Shown here one piece after another: positions 9,872-17,959 of a stretch of DNA of 19,744 nucleotides. The position numbers were made by a program, and so were the translations under genes. The notes beneath the pieces were generated by a model. The model was not told the DNA's origin and did not search any database. It was given only the letters and a program-made list of their open reading frames with translations. This DNA comes from CAZZBK01 sp964652155 (GTDB taxonomy: Bacteria > Planctomycetota > Planctomycetia > Pirellulales > PNKZ01): assembly GCA_964652155.1 (NCBI GenBank), contig CAZZBK010000116.1, positions 1 to 19,744 of the forward strand, read 5' to 3'. Positions within the stretch are counted from its first letter, which is position 1. The number at the start of each line of letters is the position of its first letter.

Positions 9872-9909
9872 TCCTGTCCTGTTCGCGGTTATCAGCCGCG
9901 GAGACTATC

Positions 9910-11964
9910 ATGCTGCGTACATCGGTTGTTTGCCTGTTGGCCGTGCTGCTTGTTTCAGCCGCGCCTGTCTCGGCCCAAGAACAAAAGCCGGCCGACGGTG
10001 CGAAGAAACTCAACTATGCCGAGCATGTGCAGAGCATCTTTCGTGAACACTGCTACACGTGTCATAACACCGAACAAGCCAAGGGGGGCTTGGCCCTCGA
10101 TAGCTTCGCAGCCACGATGAAGGGCGGTTCGGGCGGCGAGGTCGTGTTTCCGGGCGACTTGGAAAGCTCGCGGCTCTGGGCGTTGGTGGCTCATATCGAG
10201 TCCCCCAAAATGCCCCCGGAGCAAGACAAGCTGCCCGACGCCAAGCTCAACGTGATTAAGCAATGGATCCTCGATGGCGCGCTCGATAACGCCAACTCGA
10301 AGATCAAAACACAAAAGAAGCCCGCGTTGGAGTTGCAAGTCGGTGGCGGCTCGCAAAAGCCGGCCGGACCGCCTCCGATGCCGGTCGGGCTCACGCATGA
10401 GCCATTCGTCGTCACCCAACGACCGGGTGCCATCACCGCGCTCGCCGCCAGTCCGTGGGCTCCGCTCTTGGCCGTCGGCGGCCAACGTCAAGTGCTGCTC
10501 TATCATAGCGAGACCGCCGAGTTGCTCGGCGTGCTTCCCTTTCAGGAAGGGACTCCGTATGTCCTCAAGTTCAGCCGCAGCGGAACCGTGCTGCTCGTCG
10601 GTGGTGGACGAGGCGGTCAAAGCGGCAAGGTTGTGCTCTTTGATGTGAAAACCGGCAAACGATTGGCCGAGGTCGGTGACGAACTCGACGTCGTGCTCGC
10701 GGCCGATGTGAACGACGACCTGTCGATCGTCGCCCTGGGTGGCCCGCGCAAACTCGTCAAGTTGTTCTATGTTGCCGACGGCAGCGAAGTCTGCCCCCCC
10801 TTGCGTAAGCACACCGATTGGATTTACTCGATCGAGTTCAGCCCCGACGGCGTGTTGCTCGCCACGAGTGATCGCAGCGGCGGCTTGGTCGTGTGGGAAG
10901 GGGACAGCGGCCGCGAGTTCCATAACCTGACCGGCCACAAGGCAGGCGTGACCGACGTCAGTTGGCGATCCGACTCGAACGCTCTCGCCAGCGCGAGCGA
11001 GGACGGCAACGTCAAAATTTGGGAGATGGACAACGGCAAGGAAATCAGGAGCTTCCAAGGCTCGGATGGCCTGGGCGTGCTCGGTGTCCGTTTCGCCAAG
11101 GACGGTAAGCTTGCCACGGTCGGACGCAACAAGAAACTGCACTGGTTCGCCCCAGATGGCAAACTCATCAAGGCCTACGCGGGTTATGCCGACTTCACGA
11201 CCGAAGTGGCCGTCACGTTCGATGGCAAGCGGCTTGTTGGTGGCGACTTGCTCGGCGAGTTGCGTGTGTTCGATGCCGAAGGGGACAAGCAAGTCGCGCA
11301 GCTCTCGGCGAATCCGCTGCCGCTCGACGCGCTCATCGCCCAGGAAGTTGAGAAGGCGGCCGCGGCCGAGAAGCTCGTGGCCGATTCGAAGACAGCCGAG
11401 CAGTCGGCTCAAGCCGCTTTGAGCACGCTCAAAGCCGCCAACGACAAGCTCGCTGCTGTTGCGGCCGAGATTACCAAGGCCGAGGCGACTCTGGCCCAGG
11501 CCAAGCAACAGGCGGAGAAGTTAGCGGCGGCAAATAAGCCAGCCACCGATAAATTTGCCGCGCTCAAGACCGCAGCCGACAAGGCCAAGCTCGAAGCAGA
11601 TGACGCCGCGAAGCTCGCGGCTCAAAAAGCGGCAGCGGCAAAAGTTGCCGCCGATCAACTGGCCGCCGGCAAGAGTGAGCTGGATAAGCTGGCGCTGGAC
11701 AAGACCGCTGCCGACAAGCTGCTGCAAGACGCGACCGCAACCGTCGAGCAGGCCAAGAAGAAGCTGGCGACGGACAAGACCGCGGCGGACAAGCTCGCGG
11801 CCGATAAAGCAGCCATCGAAAAGCGGGCCGCCGATGCCGCGGCAGCTACCAAGAACGCCCAGGAACAGGCCTCGGCCGCCAAGCTGCGTCTGGAGCGCCT
11901 CAAGGCCGAGAAGGCCGCGACGGACAAAAATCGCACGGCGCAGACCAGCGCCGCCAAGCCGTAA
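9910..11964 (+). CDS. Exported cytochrome c - WD40 - coiled-coil fusion protein
   Basis: A 684-residue protein with a Sec signal peptide (residues 1-22, ending VSAQ). A planctomycete-type cytochrome c domain follows: haem attachment CYTCH at C48-C51-H52 and the likely axial methionine in PKMPPE (M101). Then comes a beta-propeller of WD40-like repeats from about residue 170 to 465 (for example HTDWIYSIEFSPDGVLLATSDRS and HKAGVTDVSWRSDSNALASAS). Residues of about 470-684 form a long Ala/Lys/Asp-rich coiled coil with recurring KTAADKL-type units. It probably accepts or passes electrons outside the cytoplasm while the propeller and coiled coil mediate assembly; this role is inferred. The ATG at 9910 has GGAG at 9900-9903, and upstream in-frame starts overlap the preceding gene and would spoil the signal. 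It lies 38 bp after the DUF1549/DUF1553 gene and is the last gene of the cluster. Confidence 0.88.
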   Translation: MLRTSVVCLLAVLLVSAAPVSAQEQKPADGAKKLNYAEHVQSIFREHCYTCHNTEQAKGGLALDSFAATMKGGSGGEVVFPGDLESSRLWALVAHIESPKMPPEQDKLPDAKLNVIKQWILDGALDNANSKIKTQKKPALELQVGGGSQKPAGPPPMPVGLTHEPFVVTQRPGAITALAASPWAPLLAVGGQRQVLLYHSETAELLGVLPFQEGTPYVLKFSRSGTVLLVGGGRGGQSGKVVLFDVKTGKRLAEVGDELDVVLAADVNDDLSIVALGGPRKLVKLFYVADGSEVCPPLRKHTDWIYSIEFSPDGVLLATSDRSGGLVVWEGDSGREFHNLTGHKAGVTDVSWRSDSNALASASEDGNVKIWEMDNGKEIRSFQGSDGLGVLGVRFAKDGKLATVGRNKKLHWFAPDGKLIKAYAGYADFTTEVAVTFDGKRLVGGDLLGELRVFDAEGDKQVAQLSANPLPLDALIAQEVEKAAAAEKLVADSKTAEQSAQAALSTLKAANDKLAAVAAEITKAEATLAQAKQQAEKLAAANKPATDKFAALKTAADKAKLEADDAAKLAAQKAAAAKVAADQLAAGKSELDKLALDKTAADKLLQDATATVEQAKKKLATDKTAADKLAADKAAIEKRAADAAAATKNAQEQASAAKLRLERLKAEKAATDKNRTAQTSAAKP

Positions 11965-11997
11965 TCGAACGCGCATTGAGTCCGCTGCTCTCCGCTA

Positions 11998-12049
11998 GCC
12001 ATGCTGCGCATTGGCTCAACCGCCTCATCTGCGCAGCTTGGCCTCTTTT
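11998..12049 (+). terminator. Probable terminator of exported-protein cluster
   Basis: GCCATGCTGCGCA (11998-12010) pairs with TGCGCAGCTTGGC (12030-12042) at 12 of 13 positions around a 19-nt loop, followed by CTCTTTT (12043-12049). It begins 33 nt after the stop codon. The long loop and short T-run lower confidence. A second small hairpin with TTTT at 12082-12102 could assist. Confidence 0.5.
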
Positions 12050-12211
12050 CGTGCTGGCATTGCCATCTGCTAGCGTGTTTCACGCCGAATTCACGGCGTT
12101 TTCGCCAAAGTCGGTCCGACCGTTGGTCGATAATTGGGCTGCCAATGAACCCGCCCGGGGGTCGGCGCATCGGTCACGGTGCGCTGACGCGGGGGATCTG
12201 GTCTTTTCCGA

Positions 12212-12255
12212 CGCTCACGTAGTGCGCTCGAACACTCGGGCGCATTACGTCGGCG
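12212..12255 (+). promoter_or_regulatory. Strong RNA hairpin in leader of TolC-type gene
   Basis: Positions 12217-12230 and 12237-12250 form 14 consecutive pairs around a 6-nt loop (AACACT). Two of them are wobbles: G12222 with U12245, and U12228 with G12239. Past one C-C mismatch, four more pairs (12212-12215 with 12252-12255, including a U-G) extend the stem. The wobbles pair only in plus-strand RNA, which argues for a structure in the TolC-gene transcript. It ends 42 nt before the ATG, and no T-run follows. Confidence 0.5.
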
Positions 12256-12297
12256 CGGCGAAGCCGTGTTGTATCCCAACCTCGGGAAAGTGTGTTC

Positions 12298-14583
12298 ATG
12301 AATTCGCGCGTCCGCTATTACACGTCGTGGTTTTGCCTGGCAGCTAGTCTGCTGACGGGATGCGCGCCGGTTCGTCCGATCTTCTTAAACAACGACGGCG
12401 ATCTCTCGCACTATCGTGGCCTCGCGCAAGAAATTGAAAATCCGCTGGTCACGGTCGATCGACTCGGCGAAGTGGAAAACGCCCTGCCGCCGCTCATGAT
12501 TAGCGATCCGCAAACGAAAGAGATCTGGGATCTCACCTTGCCCGAGGCGGTCCGCACGGCACTCGCGAACAATAAAACGCTCAAGGTGTTGAACTCGTTT
12601 CAGTCGGGCAACATTACGATCTCGGGCATCAGCTCGTCGGCCGGCACGGACCGGTTGTTTGGTGCCTCGGTGAACGAAACGGGGCAGACGATCTACGATC
12701 CGGCTCTGGCTGAAAGCGATCCGCGCTCCGGCGTCGAGGCTGCGCTCTCGCAGTTCGACGCGACGCTCACGTCGAGCATGATTTGGCAGCGCAACGACCG
12801 ACCGCTGAACTTCTTTATCACCGGTTTTCAGCAGCCGGTTTTCCAGCAGGATCTCGGCACGCATACGACCGAGTTGTCGAAGCCGACCGCCTCGGGCGGC
12901 ACGGTGACGATTCGCAATCACAATAACTACGAAATGAACAACAACACGCAGAACTTGTTTTCGAGCGTGTTCAACTCCGACATCGAGGCCGAGTTCCGTC
13001 ATCCGCTGCTGCAAGGCGCGGGCGTGCAGTTCAATCGTATCGCGGGCAACAGCGGCGTGACGGGCATTTATTCCGGCGTGCTCATTGCCCGGCTGCAAAC
13101 CGACATTCAGTTAGTCGAGTTCGAGGCCCAGGTCCGCAACATGGTGATGGACATCGAGAAAGCCTACTGGACGCTCTACAACAACTATCGCCGACTCGAC
13201 GCCAATATCGCCGGCCGCGACAGCACGCTGGAGACCTGGCGCACAGTGCGTGCCAAGCTCGAAGCGCAGGTGCCGGGGGGCGGCGCGTTGCAAGAAGCGT
13301 CGGCCCGGCAGCAGTACTTTCAATTCCGCGCGCTCGTCGAAACGGCACTCAAGGATTTGTACGCCGCGGAAGGCGCGCTGCGCTACCTGATCGGGTTATC
13401 GCCGACCGATGGCCGACTGATTCGGCCCATCGACGAGCCGACGACAGCCAAGGTCTCGTTCGACTGGTACGAAAGCCTGAACGAATCGCTCGCGCGGACA
13501 TGCGAGTTGCGCGAGCAAAAGTGGCGCGTCAAAGAATCGGAAATGCGCTTGCAGGCGGCCAAGAACTTCTTGTTGCCGCGGCTGGACGTGGTGGGCACGT
13601 ATCGCGCTCGCGGCATGGGCGAAAAGCTGCTCGACACGACTCGGCAGGACGACACGACCAAGGCGGTCCCCGGTCGCGCCTTGCAATTGAGCCGCTACAA
13701 CTCGGCGTATCAGACCCTCACGCAAGGGGACTACCAGGAATGGCAGATCGGCTTGCAAGGCACCTACACGATCGGCCAACGCCGGGCCATGGCGGGGGTC
13801 CGCAACGAAGAGCTGCGATTGGCTCGCCGCCGCGCCATTATGCAAGAAGAAGAATTGATCATTTCGCATTACCTCGCCGCCGCGATGCGCGAAATGGACA
13901 GCTCATATAAACTGGCGCAGACGAATTTCAATCGCCGCGTTGCCGCTCAGAAAGAGTTGGAAGTCACCCAAGAGCGGTACCACGCCGGCGACGAGCAATA
14001 CACATTCGATCGCGTGCTCGACGCGCAACGCCGCCTGGCCGATGCCGAACAGTCCTATTACAACTCGCTGATCGACTACAACACGCAGATCGCGCTCGTG
14101 CATTTCCGCAAAGGCTCGCTGCTCGAATACAACAATGTACATCTTTCGGAGGGCCCCTGGACCGACAAGGCCTACCGCGACGCGCTCAAGCGGGCCCAGG
14201 AACGCGACAGCGGGCTGTTCATCGACTACGGCTTCACACAACCCAAAGTGATGAGCGCCGGACCCGTAGAGCAGATGCCCGGCACGGTTTACAATAGCTT
14301 GGATCAGAAAACCGGCACACCGACCCCCGCGGCGACGAGCGAGACGATCCCGACCGACGTCCCGACTCCGGCCGAGCCGGTTCCGCCGGGCAATCGGATC
14401 GAAACGCAATCGTATCGCGCCGCGTTCAACCGCGCCGGCGAGGCGAATCCGATTCAATCGCTGGGCTATCCGCAGTCACCGTCCTTAAAGCGTTATGAAA
14501 CTCAACCGTTTGACCCGACTGCTGGAATTGATCGTATTGCTCCAGTCGGGTCCACTTCGCAACGCGAATTCGATCAGCGTTGA
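12298..14583 (+). CDS. TolC-family outer-membrane efflux lipoprotein
   Basis: A 761-residue outer-membrane channel protein of the outer membrane efflux protein family, which docks with inner-membrane pumps or type I secretion systems. A lipobox (LLTG-C22) follows a short hydrophobic stretch, so the protein is probably a lipoprotein. The two helical hairpin repeats are visible: the first begins LTLPEAVRTALANNKTLKVL (about 79-98) and continues through VRNMVMDIEKAYWTLYNNY, and the second begins LNESLARTCELREQKWRVKESEMRLQAAK and includes RRAIMQEEELIISHYLAAAMREMDSSYKLAQ. It is longer than E. coli TolC because of an inserted Asn/Thr-rich part and a Pro/Thr-rich tail after about residue 660. GTG 12292 is a possible alternative start. 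No pump or adaptor gene is adjacent. The last 89 nt overlap the next gene. Confidence 0.9.
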   Translation: MNSRVRYYTSWFCLAASLLTGCAPVRPIFLNNDGDLSHYRGLAQEIENPLVTVDRLGEVENALPPLMISDPQTKEIWDLTLPEAVRTALANNKTLKVLNSFQSGNITISGISSSAGTDRLFGASVNETGQTIYDPALAESDPRSGVEAALSQFDATLTSSMIWQRNDRPLNFFITGFQQPVFQQDLGTHTTELSKPTASGGTVTIRNHNNYEMNNNTQNLFSSVFNSDIEAEFRHPLLQGAGVQFNRIAGNSGVTGIYSGVLIARLQTDIQLVEFEAQVRNMVMDIEKAYWTLYNNYRRLDANIAGRDSTLETWRTVRAKLEAQVPGGGALQEASARQQYFQFRALVETALKDLYAAEGALRYLIGLSPTDGRLIRPIDEPTTAKVSFDWYESLNESLARTCELREQKWRVKESEMRLQAAKNFLLPRLDVVGTYRARGMGEKLLDTTRQDDTTKAVPGRALQLSRYNSAYQTLTQGDYQEWQIGLQGTYTIGQRRAMAGVRNEELRLARRRAIMQEEELIISHYLAAAMREMDSSYKLAQTNFNRRVAAQKELEVTQERYHAGDEQYTFDRVLDAQRRLADAEQSYYNSLIDYNTQIALVHFRKGSLLEYNNVHLSEGPWTDKAYRDALKRAQERDSGLFIDYGFTQPKVMSAGPVEQMPGTVYNSLDQKTGTPTPAATSETIPTDVPTPAEPVPPGNRIETQSYRAAFNRAGEANPIQSLGYPQSPSLKRYETQPFDPTAGIDRIAPVGSTSQREFDQR

Positions 14584-15505
14584 GTTGAACGTCAGTCGAC
14601 GAACGGTGTTTCGCGATCTGGATTTGCTGCGTCAGGCTGGCGTGCCCTTGCTGTTTAATGAGGCGCAGCAGGCCTATCGGATCGTCGGCGGCTTCATGTT
14701 GCCCCCCACGAGCTTCACGCCGCAAGAGGCGCTCTCGCTGCTCGTGCTGTGTCATGAAATGGGCCAGCAGTCGGCGCTGCCATTTTTCGCGCCGGCACAA
14801 AGCGCCGCCATGAAAGTTGAGAGCTGCCTGCCAGCGCGTCTGCGCGAGTATATTCGTGAAGTGACCGCCGCGGTCCGCATTCGACCCGATGTTCGCGCAA
14901 CCACCGATCACGACAAGACCTTTCAGGCGCTGGTGGAAGCCGTGCGCACGCGCCATTGCGTGCGAATCACCTACGGAAGCCTGAACGACGGTAAATATCC
15001 CGGCGAGAAAAAACCGGTAATCACGAAGCTCAGTCCGTATCAGTTGCTCTTTTCGCGCCGCAGTTGGTATGTGATCGGTCGATCGAGCGTGCATCGTGCC
15101 GTCAGGACCTTCAACGTGCATCGAATCAACGAGTTCACGGTGCTCGAGGACACGTTTCAACGACCGCGAGACTTTCAGATCGAACAGGTGCTCCGCAACG
15201 CCTGGCACCTGATTGCCGAGCCCGGCCCTGACCGGCATGTCGTCGTGCGATTCGATCGACAGGTCGCCCAGAACGTCGCTGAGGTGGCTTGGCATCGGAC
15301 CCAGCGGGTCGAAATGAACCCCGACGGATCATGTGATTTTCATGTCGATGTGTCGGGGTTGAACGAAATCTCGTGGTGGATTCTCGGCTATGGCGATCGC
15401 GCCACGGTGTTAGAGCCCATCGAGTTGCAGCAGATCGTTGGCCAGCATGCTGAAAACATGGCGCGGCGGTACCGTTGCATCGACTCCGTTTGTGCACCAA
15501 AATAG
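14495..15505 (+). CDS. WYL-domain transcriptional regulator
   Basis: A 336-residue DNA-binding regulator. The N-terminus is a DeoR-type winged helix-turn-helix: NRLTRLLELIVLLQSG (4-19), then the recognition helix in VSRRTVFRDLDLLRQAGVPL (33-52). The WYL domain occupies roughly 145-230 with the signature SWYVIGR (190-196), and a C-terminal WCX-type extension runs to about 325. WYL proteins sense ligands, often nucleic-acid-related, and regulate defence, DNA-damage or metabolic genes. The ligand is unknown here. The start lies inside the preceding TolC-type gene in another frame. It is supported because the residues encoded in the overlap are the expected first helices of the domain. No strong Shine-Dalgarno sequence is seen, so translational coupling is likely. 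tmk follows after 53 bp. Confidence 0.92.
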   Translation: MKLNRLTRLLELIVLLQSGPLRNANSISVELNVSRRTVFRDLDLLRQAGVPLLFNEAQQAYRIVGGFMLPPTSFTPQEALSLLVLCHEMGQQSALPFFAPAQSAAMKVESCLPARLREYIREVTAAVRIRPDVRATTDHDKTFQALVEAVRTRHCVRITYGSLNDGKYPGEKKPVITKLSPYQLLFSRRSWYVIGRSSVHRAVRTFNVHRINEFTVLEDTFQRPRDFQIEQVLRNAWHLIAEPGPDRHVVVRFDRQVAQNVAEVAWHRTQRVEMNPDGSCDFHVDVSGLNEISWWILGYGDRATVLEPIELQQIVGQHAENMARRYRCIDSVCAPK

Positions 15506-15558
15506 CTCGTGGCGACGATTCGCTGTTCTTCTCTCCTCTTGGTCGCGACGTTTCGGCT

Positions 15559-16167
15559 ATGTTCTTTTCTTTTGATGGCGTCGACGGCGCGGGGAAAACC
15601 ACGCAAATTGCTCTATTCGTCGAGTGGTTGCGCTCGACGGGGCGGCAGGTGGTCACGTGCCGCGACCCGGGCTCGACGCAACTCGGCGAAGCGGTTCGCG
15701 AAATTTTGCTGCATAGCGATGGCATGCTCATCGGTCGACGCAGCGAGATGTTGCTCTACATGGCCGCCCGGGCTCAACTGGTCGAGGAAATCATTGCCCC
15801 CGCGTTGGCGGCAGGGCACACCGTGGTCAGCGATCGGTTTTTGCTCTCGAATGTCGTCTATCAGGGGCATGCCGGCGGACTGTCGAGCGACAGCATCTGG
15901 CAAGTTGGCCGCGAGGCGACGGGAGGCATCGCGCCGGACCTCTCGTTTGTGCTCGACGTGAGTGACGAGGTCGCTCAGCAGCGGATGAATCGCGAACGCG
16001 ATCGGCTCGAACAGCGCGGTGTCGAGTATCGTCAAGCCCTACGCAAAGGCTTTCTGGCCGAGGCCGCGCGGGCACCCGACCGAATCGTGATCGTCGATGC
16101 CGGCCGCGATGTTCTGCTGGTGCAACACGAGTTGCAGGCACGCGCCCTATCACGAGGATTATCATGA
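15559..16167 (+). CDS. tmk: Thymidylate kinase
   Basis: A 202-residue cytoplasmic kinase that phosphorylates dTMP to dTDP with ATP, an essential step of dTTP supply. The P-loop is FDGVDGAGKTT (residues 5-15). Most homologues have EGxDGxGKTT, so an Asp replaces the usual Glu. The DRF in VVSDRFLLSNVVYQG corresponds to the family DRY/DRF substrate motif. The LID segment is RERDRLEQRGVEYRQALRKGF. Length is normal. In-frame sequence upstream to 15475 lacks family character, so the ATG at 15559 is chosen, although no Shine-Dalgarno sequence is evident. The stop overlaps the holB start by four bases (ATGA). tmk-holB pairing is a common bacterial arrangement. Confidence 0.95.
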   Translation: MFFSFDGVDGAGKTTQIALFVEWLRSTGRQVVTCRDPGSTQLGEAVREILLHSDGMLIGRRSEMLLYMAARAQLVEEIIAPALAAGHTVVSDRFLLSNVVYQGHAGGLSSDSIWQVGREATGGIAPDLSFVLDVSDEVAQQRMNRERDRLEQRGVEYRQALRKGFLAEAARAPDRIVIVDAGRDVLLVQHELQARALSRGLS

Positions 16168-17240
16168 GCTGGCAAGGGATCGTGGGACATGACGAGGTGG
16201 TGGCCCAATTTCGTCGTCGACTCGACCTGGGGCGGCTCGCCAGCACGTTTTTGTTCGTGGGCCCAACCGGAATTGGCAAGCGGACGTTTGCTTTGAAGCT
16301 CGCGCAAGCCTTGCTCTGTACCGAGCGAGATGAACGACTGCTGGAACCGTGCGGCACCTGCCCCAGTTGTTTGCAGGTCAAGTCGCAAACGCATCCGGAT
16401 TTGCTGCTGGTCGCCAAGCCCGACGACAAAAATACCTTGCCGCTCGATCTGTTCATCGGCGACGACGAGCACCGCATGCGTGAAGGATTGTGCCACGACA
16501 TTTCATTGCGCCCGATGATGAGCGCGCGGCGCGTGGCGATCATCGACGACGCCGATTTCTTGAGTCGCGAAAGCGCCAACTGTTTGCTCAAAACGTTGGA
16601 GGAGCCGCCGCCGCGCTCGGTGATGATCTTGATCGGCACGAGCGTCGAGCAGCAGTTACCCACGATTCGTTCGCGGGCTCAGATCGTCCGCTTTCAACCC
16701 TTGTCGTTGGAGGTGGTCGCTGAGTTGCTTGTCAAGCAATCGTTGGTTGCCGATCGGAGCGAGGCCGAGCGGCTGGCCACGCACAGCGAAGGGTCGCTCG
16801 CCCAGGCGTTGGAACTCGCCGACCCGGAACTGTGGTCGTTTCGCGATCAGTTGTACGTCAAGTTGAGTGAGCCCCTGCTGGATAGTGTCTCGACGGCGAA
16901 GATGGTGCTGGCGTTTGTGGAAGCGGCGGGGAAAGAGGCCGTGGCGCGGCGCGTGCGCGGGCGACGGGTCATCGGCTTTGCGGCCGATTATTATCGGCAA
17001 CTGGCTCGCGTGCTCGCCGGGGGTGAGCCGGTGGGCGATGATGAGCTGAATCAGGCGGTGCTGCGGCGACAACGCAGCTGGCCGGGGGACGCGGATACCG
17101 CGGCCGACTGTGTCGAGCGATGCCTCGAGGCGATCGGACAAATCGATCGTTATGTGAATCAGTCGACGTTGTTCGAGGGGTGGCTCGACGGCGTGTCGAG
17201 CAAAATTATGTCGCCCCCCGCGGCTCGCCCCACGCCGTAA
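16164..17240 (+). CDS. holB: DNA polymerase III subunit delta-prime
   Basis: A 358-residue clamp-loader subunit that acts with DnaX and HolA to load the beta sliding clamp. The N-terminal AAA+ fold is clear: GHDEVVAQFRRRL (8-20), then a degenerate Walker A, GPTGIGKR (33-40), with Arg after the Lys. The zinc module has C52, C63, C66 and C69 followed by THPD. Next are RRVAIIDDADFLSRESANCLLKTLEEPPP and TIRSRAQIVRF, where the usual SRC motif reads SRA. The degenerate nucleotide site agrees with delta-prime, which is not an active ATPase in well-studied loaders, rather than DnaX. The start overlaps the tmk stop, with GAGG just upstream. The gene's 3' end overlaps the opposing yjbQ-like gene by 35 nt. 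Confidence 0.92.
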   Translation: MSWQGIVGHDEVVAQFRRRLDLGRLASTFLFVGPTGIGKRTFALKLAQALLCTERDERLLEPCGTCPSCLQVKSQTHPDLLLVAKPDDKNTLPLDLFIGDDEHRMREGLCHDISLRPMMSARRVAIIDDADFLSRESANCLLKTLEEPPPRSVMILIGTSVEQQLPTIRSRAQIVRFQPLSLEVVAELLVKQSLVADRSEAERLATHSEGSLAQALELADPELWSFRDQLYVKLSEPLLDSVSTAKMVLAFVEAAGKEAVARRVRGRRVIGFAADYYRQLARVLAGGEPVGDDELNQAVLRRQRSWPGDADTAADCVERCLEAIGQIDRYVNQSTLFEGWLDGVSSKIMSPPAARPTP

Positions 17241-17637
17241 GGACGAGCCGCCGCCCCGACGCGCGGTTGCGGTGCTCGCCGAGGTAAATGCCCTGCCAAG
17301 TGCCGAGCAGCAATCGACCCTGATGGATGGGAATCGTCACGCTGCTGCCCAGCATCGACGCTTTAACATGGGCGGGCATGTCGTCGGGCCCCTCGCAGGT
17401 GTGGATATAGGGGAGGCTCTCGGGGACGGCGTGGTTGAAGGCCCGCTCGAGATCCACGGGCACATCGGGGTCGGCATTCTCGTTGATGCTGATCGACGCG
17501 CTCGTGTGTTGGATGAAGATATGTAATAGTCCCGTTTCAAAACTGTCCAACTCAGGAAACATGGCCAGCAGTTGGTCGGTCACCAGATGAAACCCCCTCC
17601 GCAGAGGCTTGAGCTGGACCGATTTTTGTCTCCACAT
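17206..17637 (-). CDS. YjbQ family (UPF0047) protein
   Basis: A 143-residue protein of the YjbQ/UPF0047 family, annotated in databases as secondary thiamine-phosphate synthase because family members can complement a thiE defect. The natural role is not settled. Conserved features are all present: HTSASISINENADPDV (44-59), with H44 and the N52-E53-N54 cluster near the presumed active site, DDMPAHVKASMLG (85-97) with H90 and K92, and GTWQGIYLGEHR (112-123) near the C-terminus. Length is typical. The ATG at 17637 has GGAG about 10 nt upstream on the minus strand. The gene converges on holB and the two coding ends overlap. It is probably monocistronic. Confidence 0.93.
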   Translation of the reverse strand: MWRQKSVQLKPLRRGFHLVTDQLLAMFPELDSFETGLLHIFIQHTSASISINENADPDVPVDLERAFNHAVPESLPYIHTCEGPDDMPAHVKASMLGSSVTIPIHQGRLLLGTWQGIYLGEHRNRASGRRLVLTAWGEPRGAT

Positions 17638-17959
17638 GGCAGAATTCTCCGGGACGAGGTCAGATCGATGACCAAGGCGTAATATTCGAGATATTCATAC
17701 TTGACAGAATGGTCGTTTTGTCAACAATTGGTGCGACTTAAAGAAGAAAGCGGCTGAAACAGCCTTCCCGCCTGAATTTTTGAATTCGCCCGCCTGCCTT
17801 GGGAACGTTTCCGCCGAATCGAGACGGAATGTCTTGCATTAGTGTTTATTGATCCACGCCTCTGCTAAGGATGGCTTTCGTGGATCGTGTGGCTCCCGCA
17901 GCGACACGCCCAGTGGTTCATTGGTGTCTTCGATCTTGTGGCGACCGCGACGAGGTTGA
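17638..17959. other. Divergent intergenic region with inverted repeats
   Basis: About 322 bp between the yjbQ-like gene (leftward) and a small rightward gene. It contains a TTGACA/TGTCAA inverted repeat (17701-17724), a short GGCTG-AAA-CAGCC hairpin (17752-17764), and GATCCACG (17851-17858) paired with CGTGGATC (17879-17886). The base composition around 17690-17730 is A/T-rich compared with the genes. No stable long RNA fold was identified by eye. Confidence 0.45.
17701..17729 (+). promoter_or_regulatory. Possible promoter with symmetric TTGACA element
   Basis: A consensus -35 TTGACA (17701-17706) is followed after 16 bp by AACAAT, a moderate -10 match. TTGACA is also inverted as TGTCAA at 17719-17724, so the element could serve as an operator or as divergent -35 boxes for the small rightward gene and the yjbQ-like gene. 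The minus-strand -10 is poor. Confidence 0.35.

Larger units (their letters stand above)
11965..12297. other. Intergenic region with two structured elements
   Basis: A 333-bp stretch between the cytochrome-WD40 gene and the TolC-type gene. It contains a terminator-like hairpin near its start (11998-12049), a smaller ACGCCG/CGGCGT hairpin followed by TTTT (12082-12102), and a strong wobble-containing hairpin (12212-12255) in the probable leader of the TolC-type gene. The open frame that crosses it lacks coding character. No clear sigma70 hexamers were recognised. Confidence 0.5.

Noticed and set aside
9955..11508. 517-codon open frame on the minus strand
   Set aside because: It mirrors the cytochrome-WD40 gene in high-GC sequence with few stops. 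No motif was found in its product.
11976..12347. 123-codon open frame covering the intergenic region before the TolC-type gene
   Set aside because: It crosses the start of the TolC-type gene, has no ribosome binding site or domain, and its region is filled by hairpins that better explain it.
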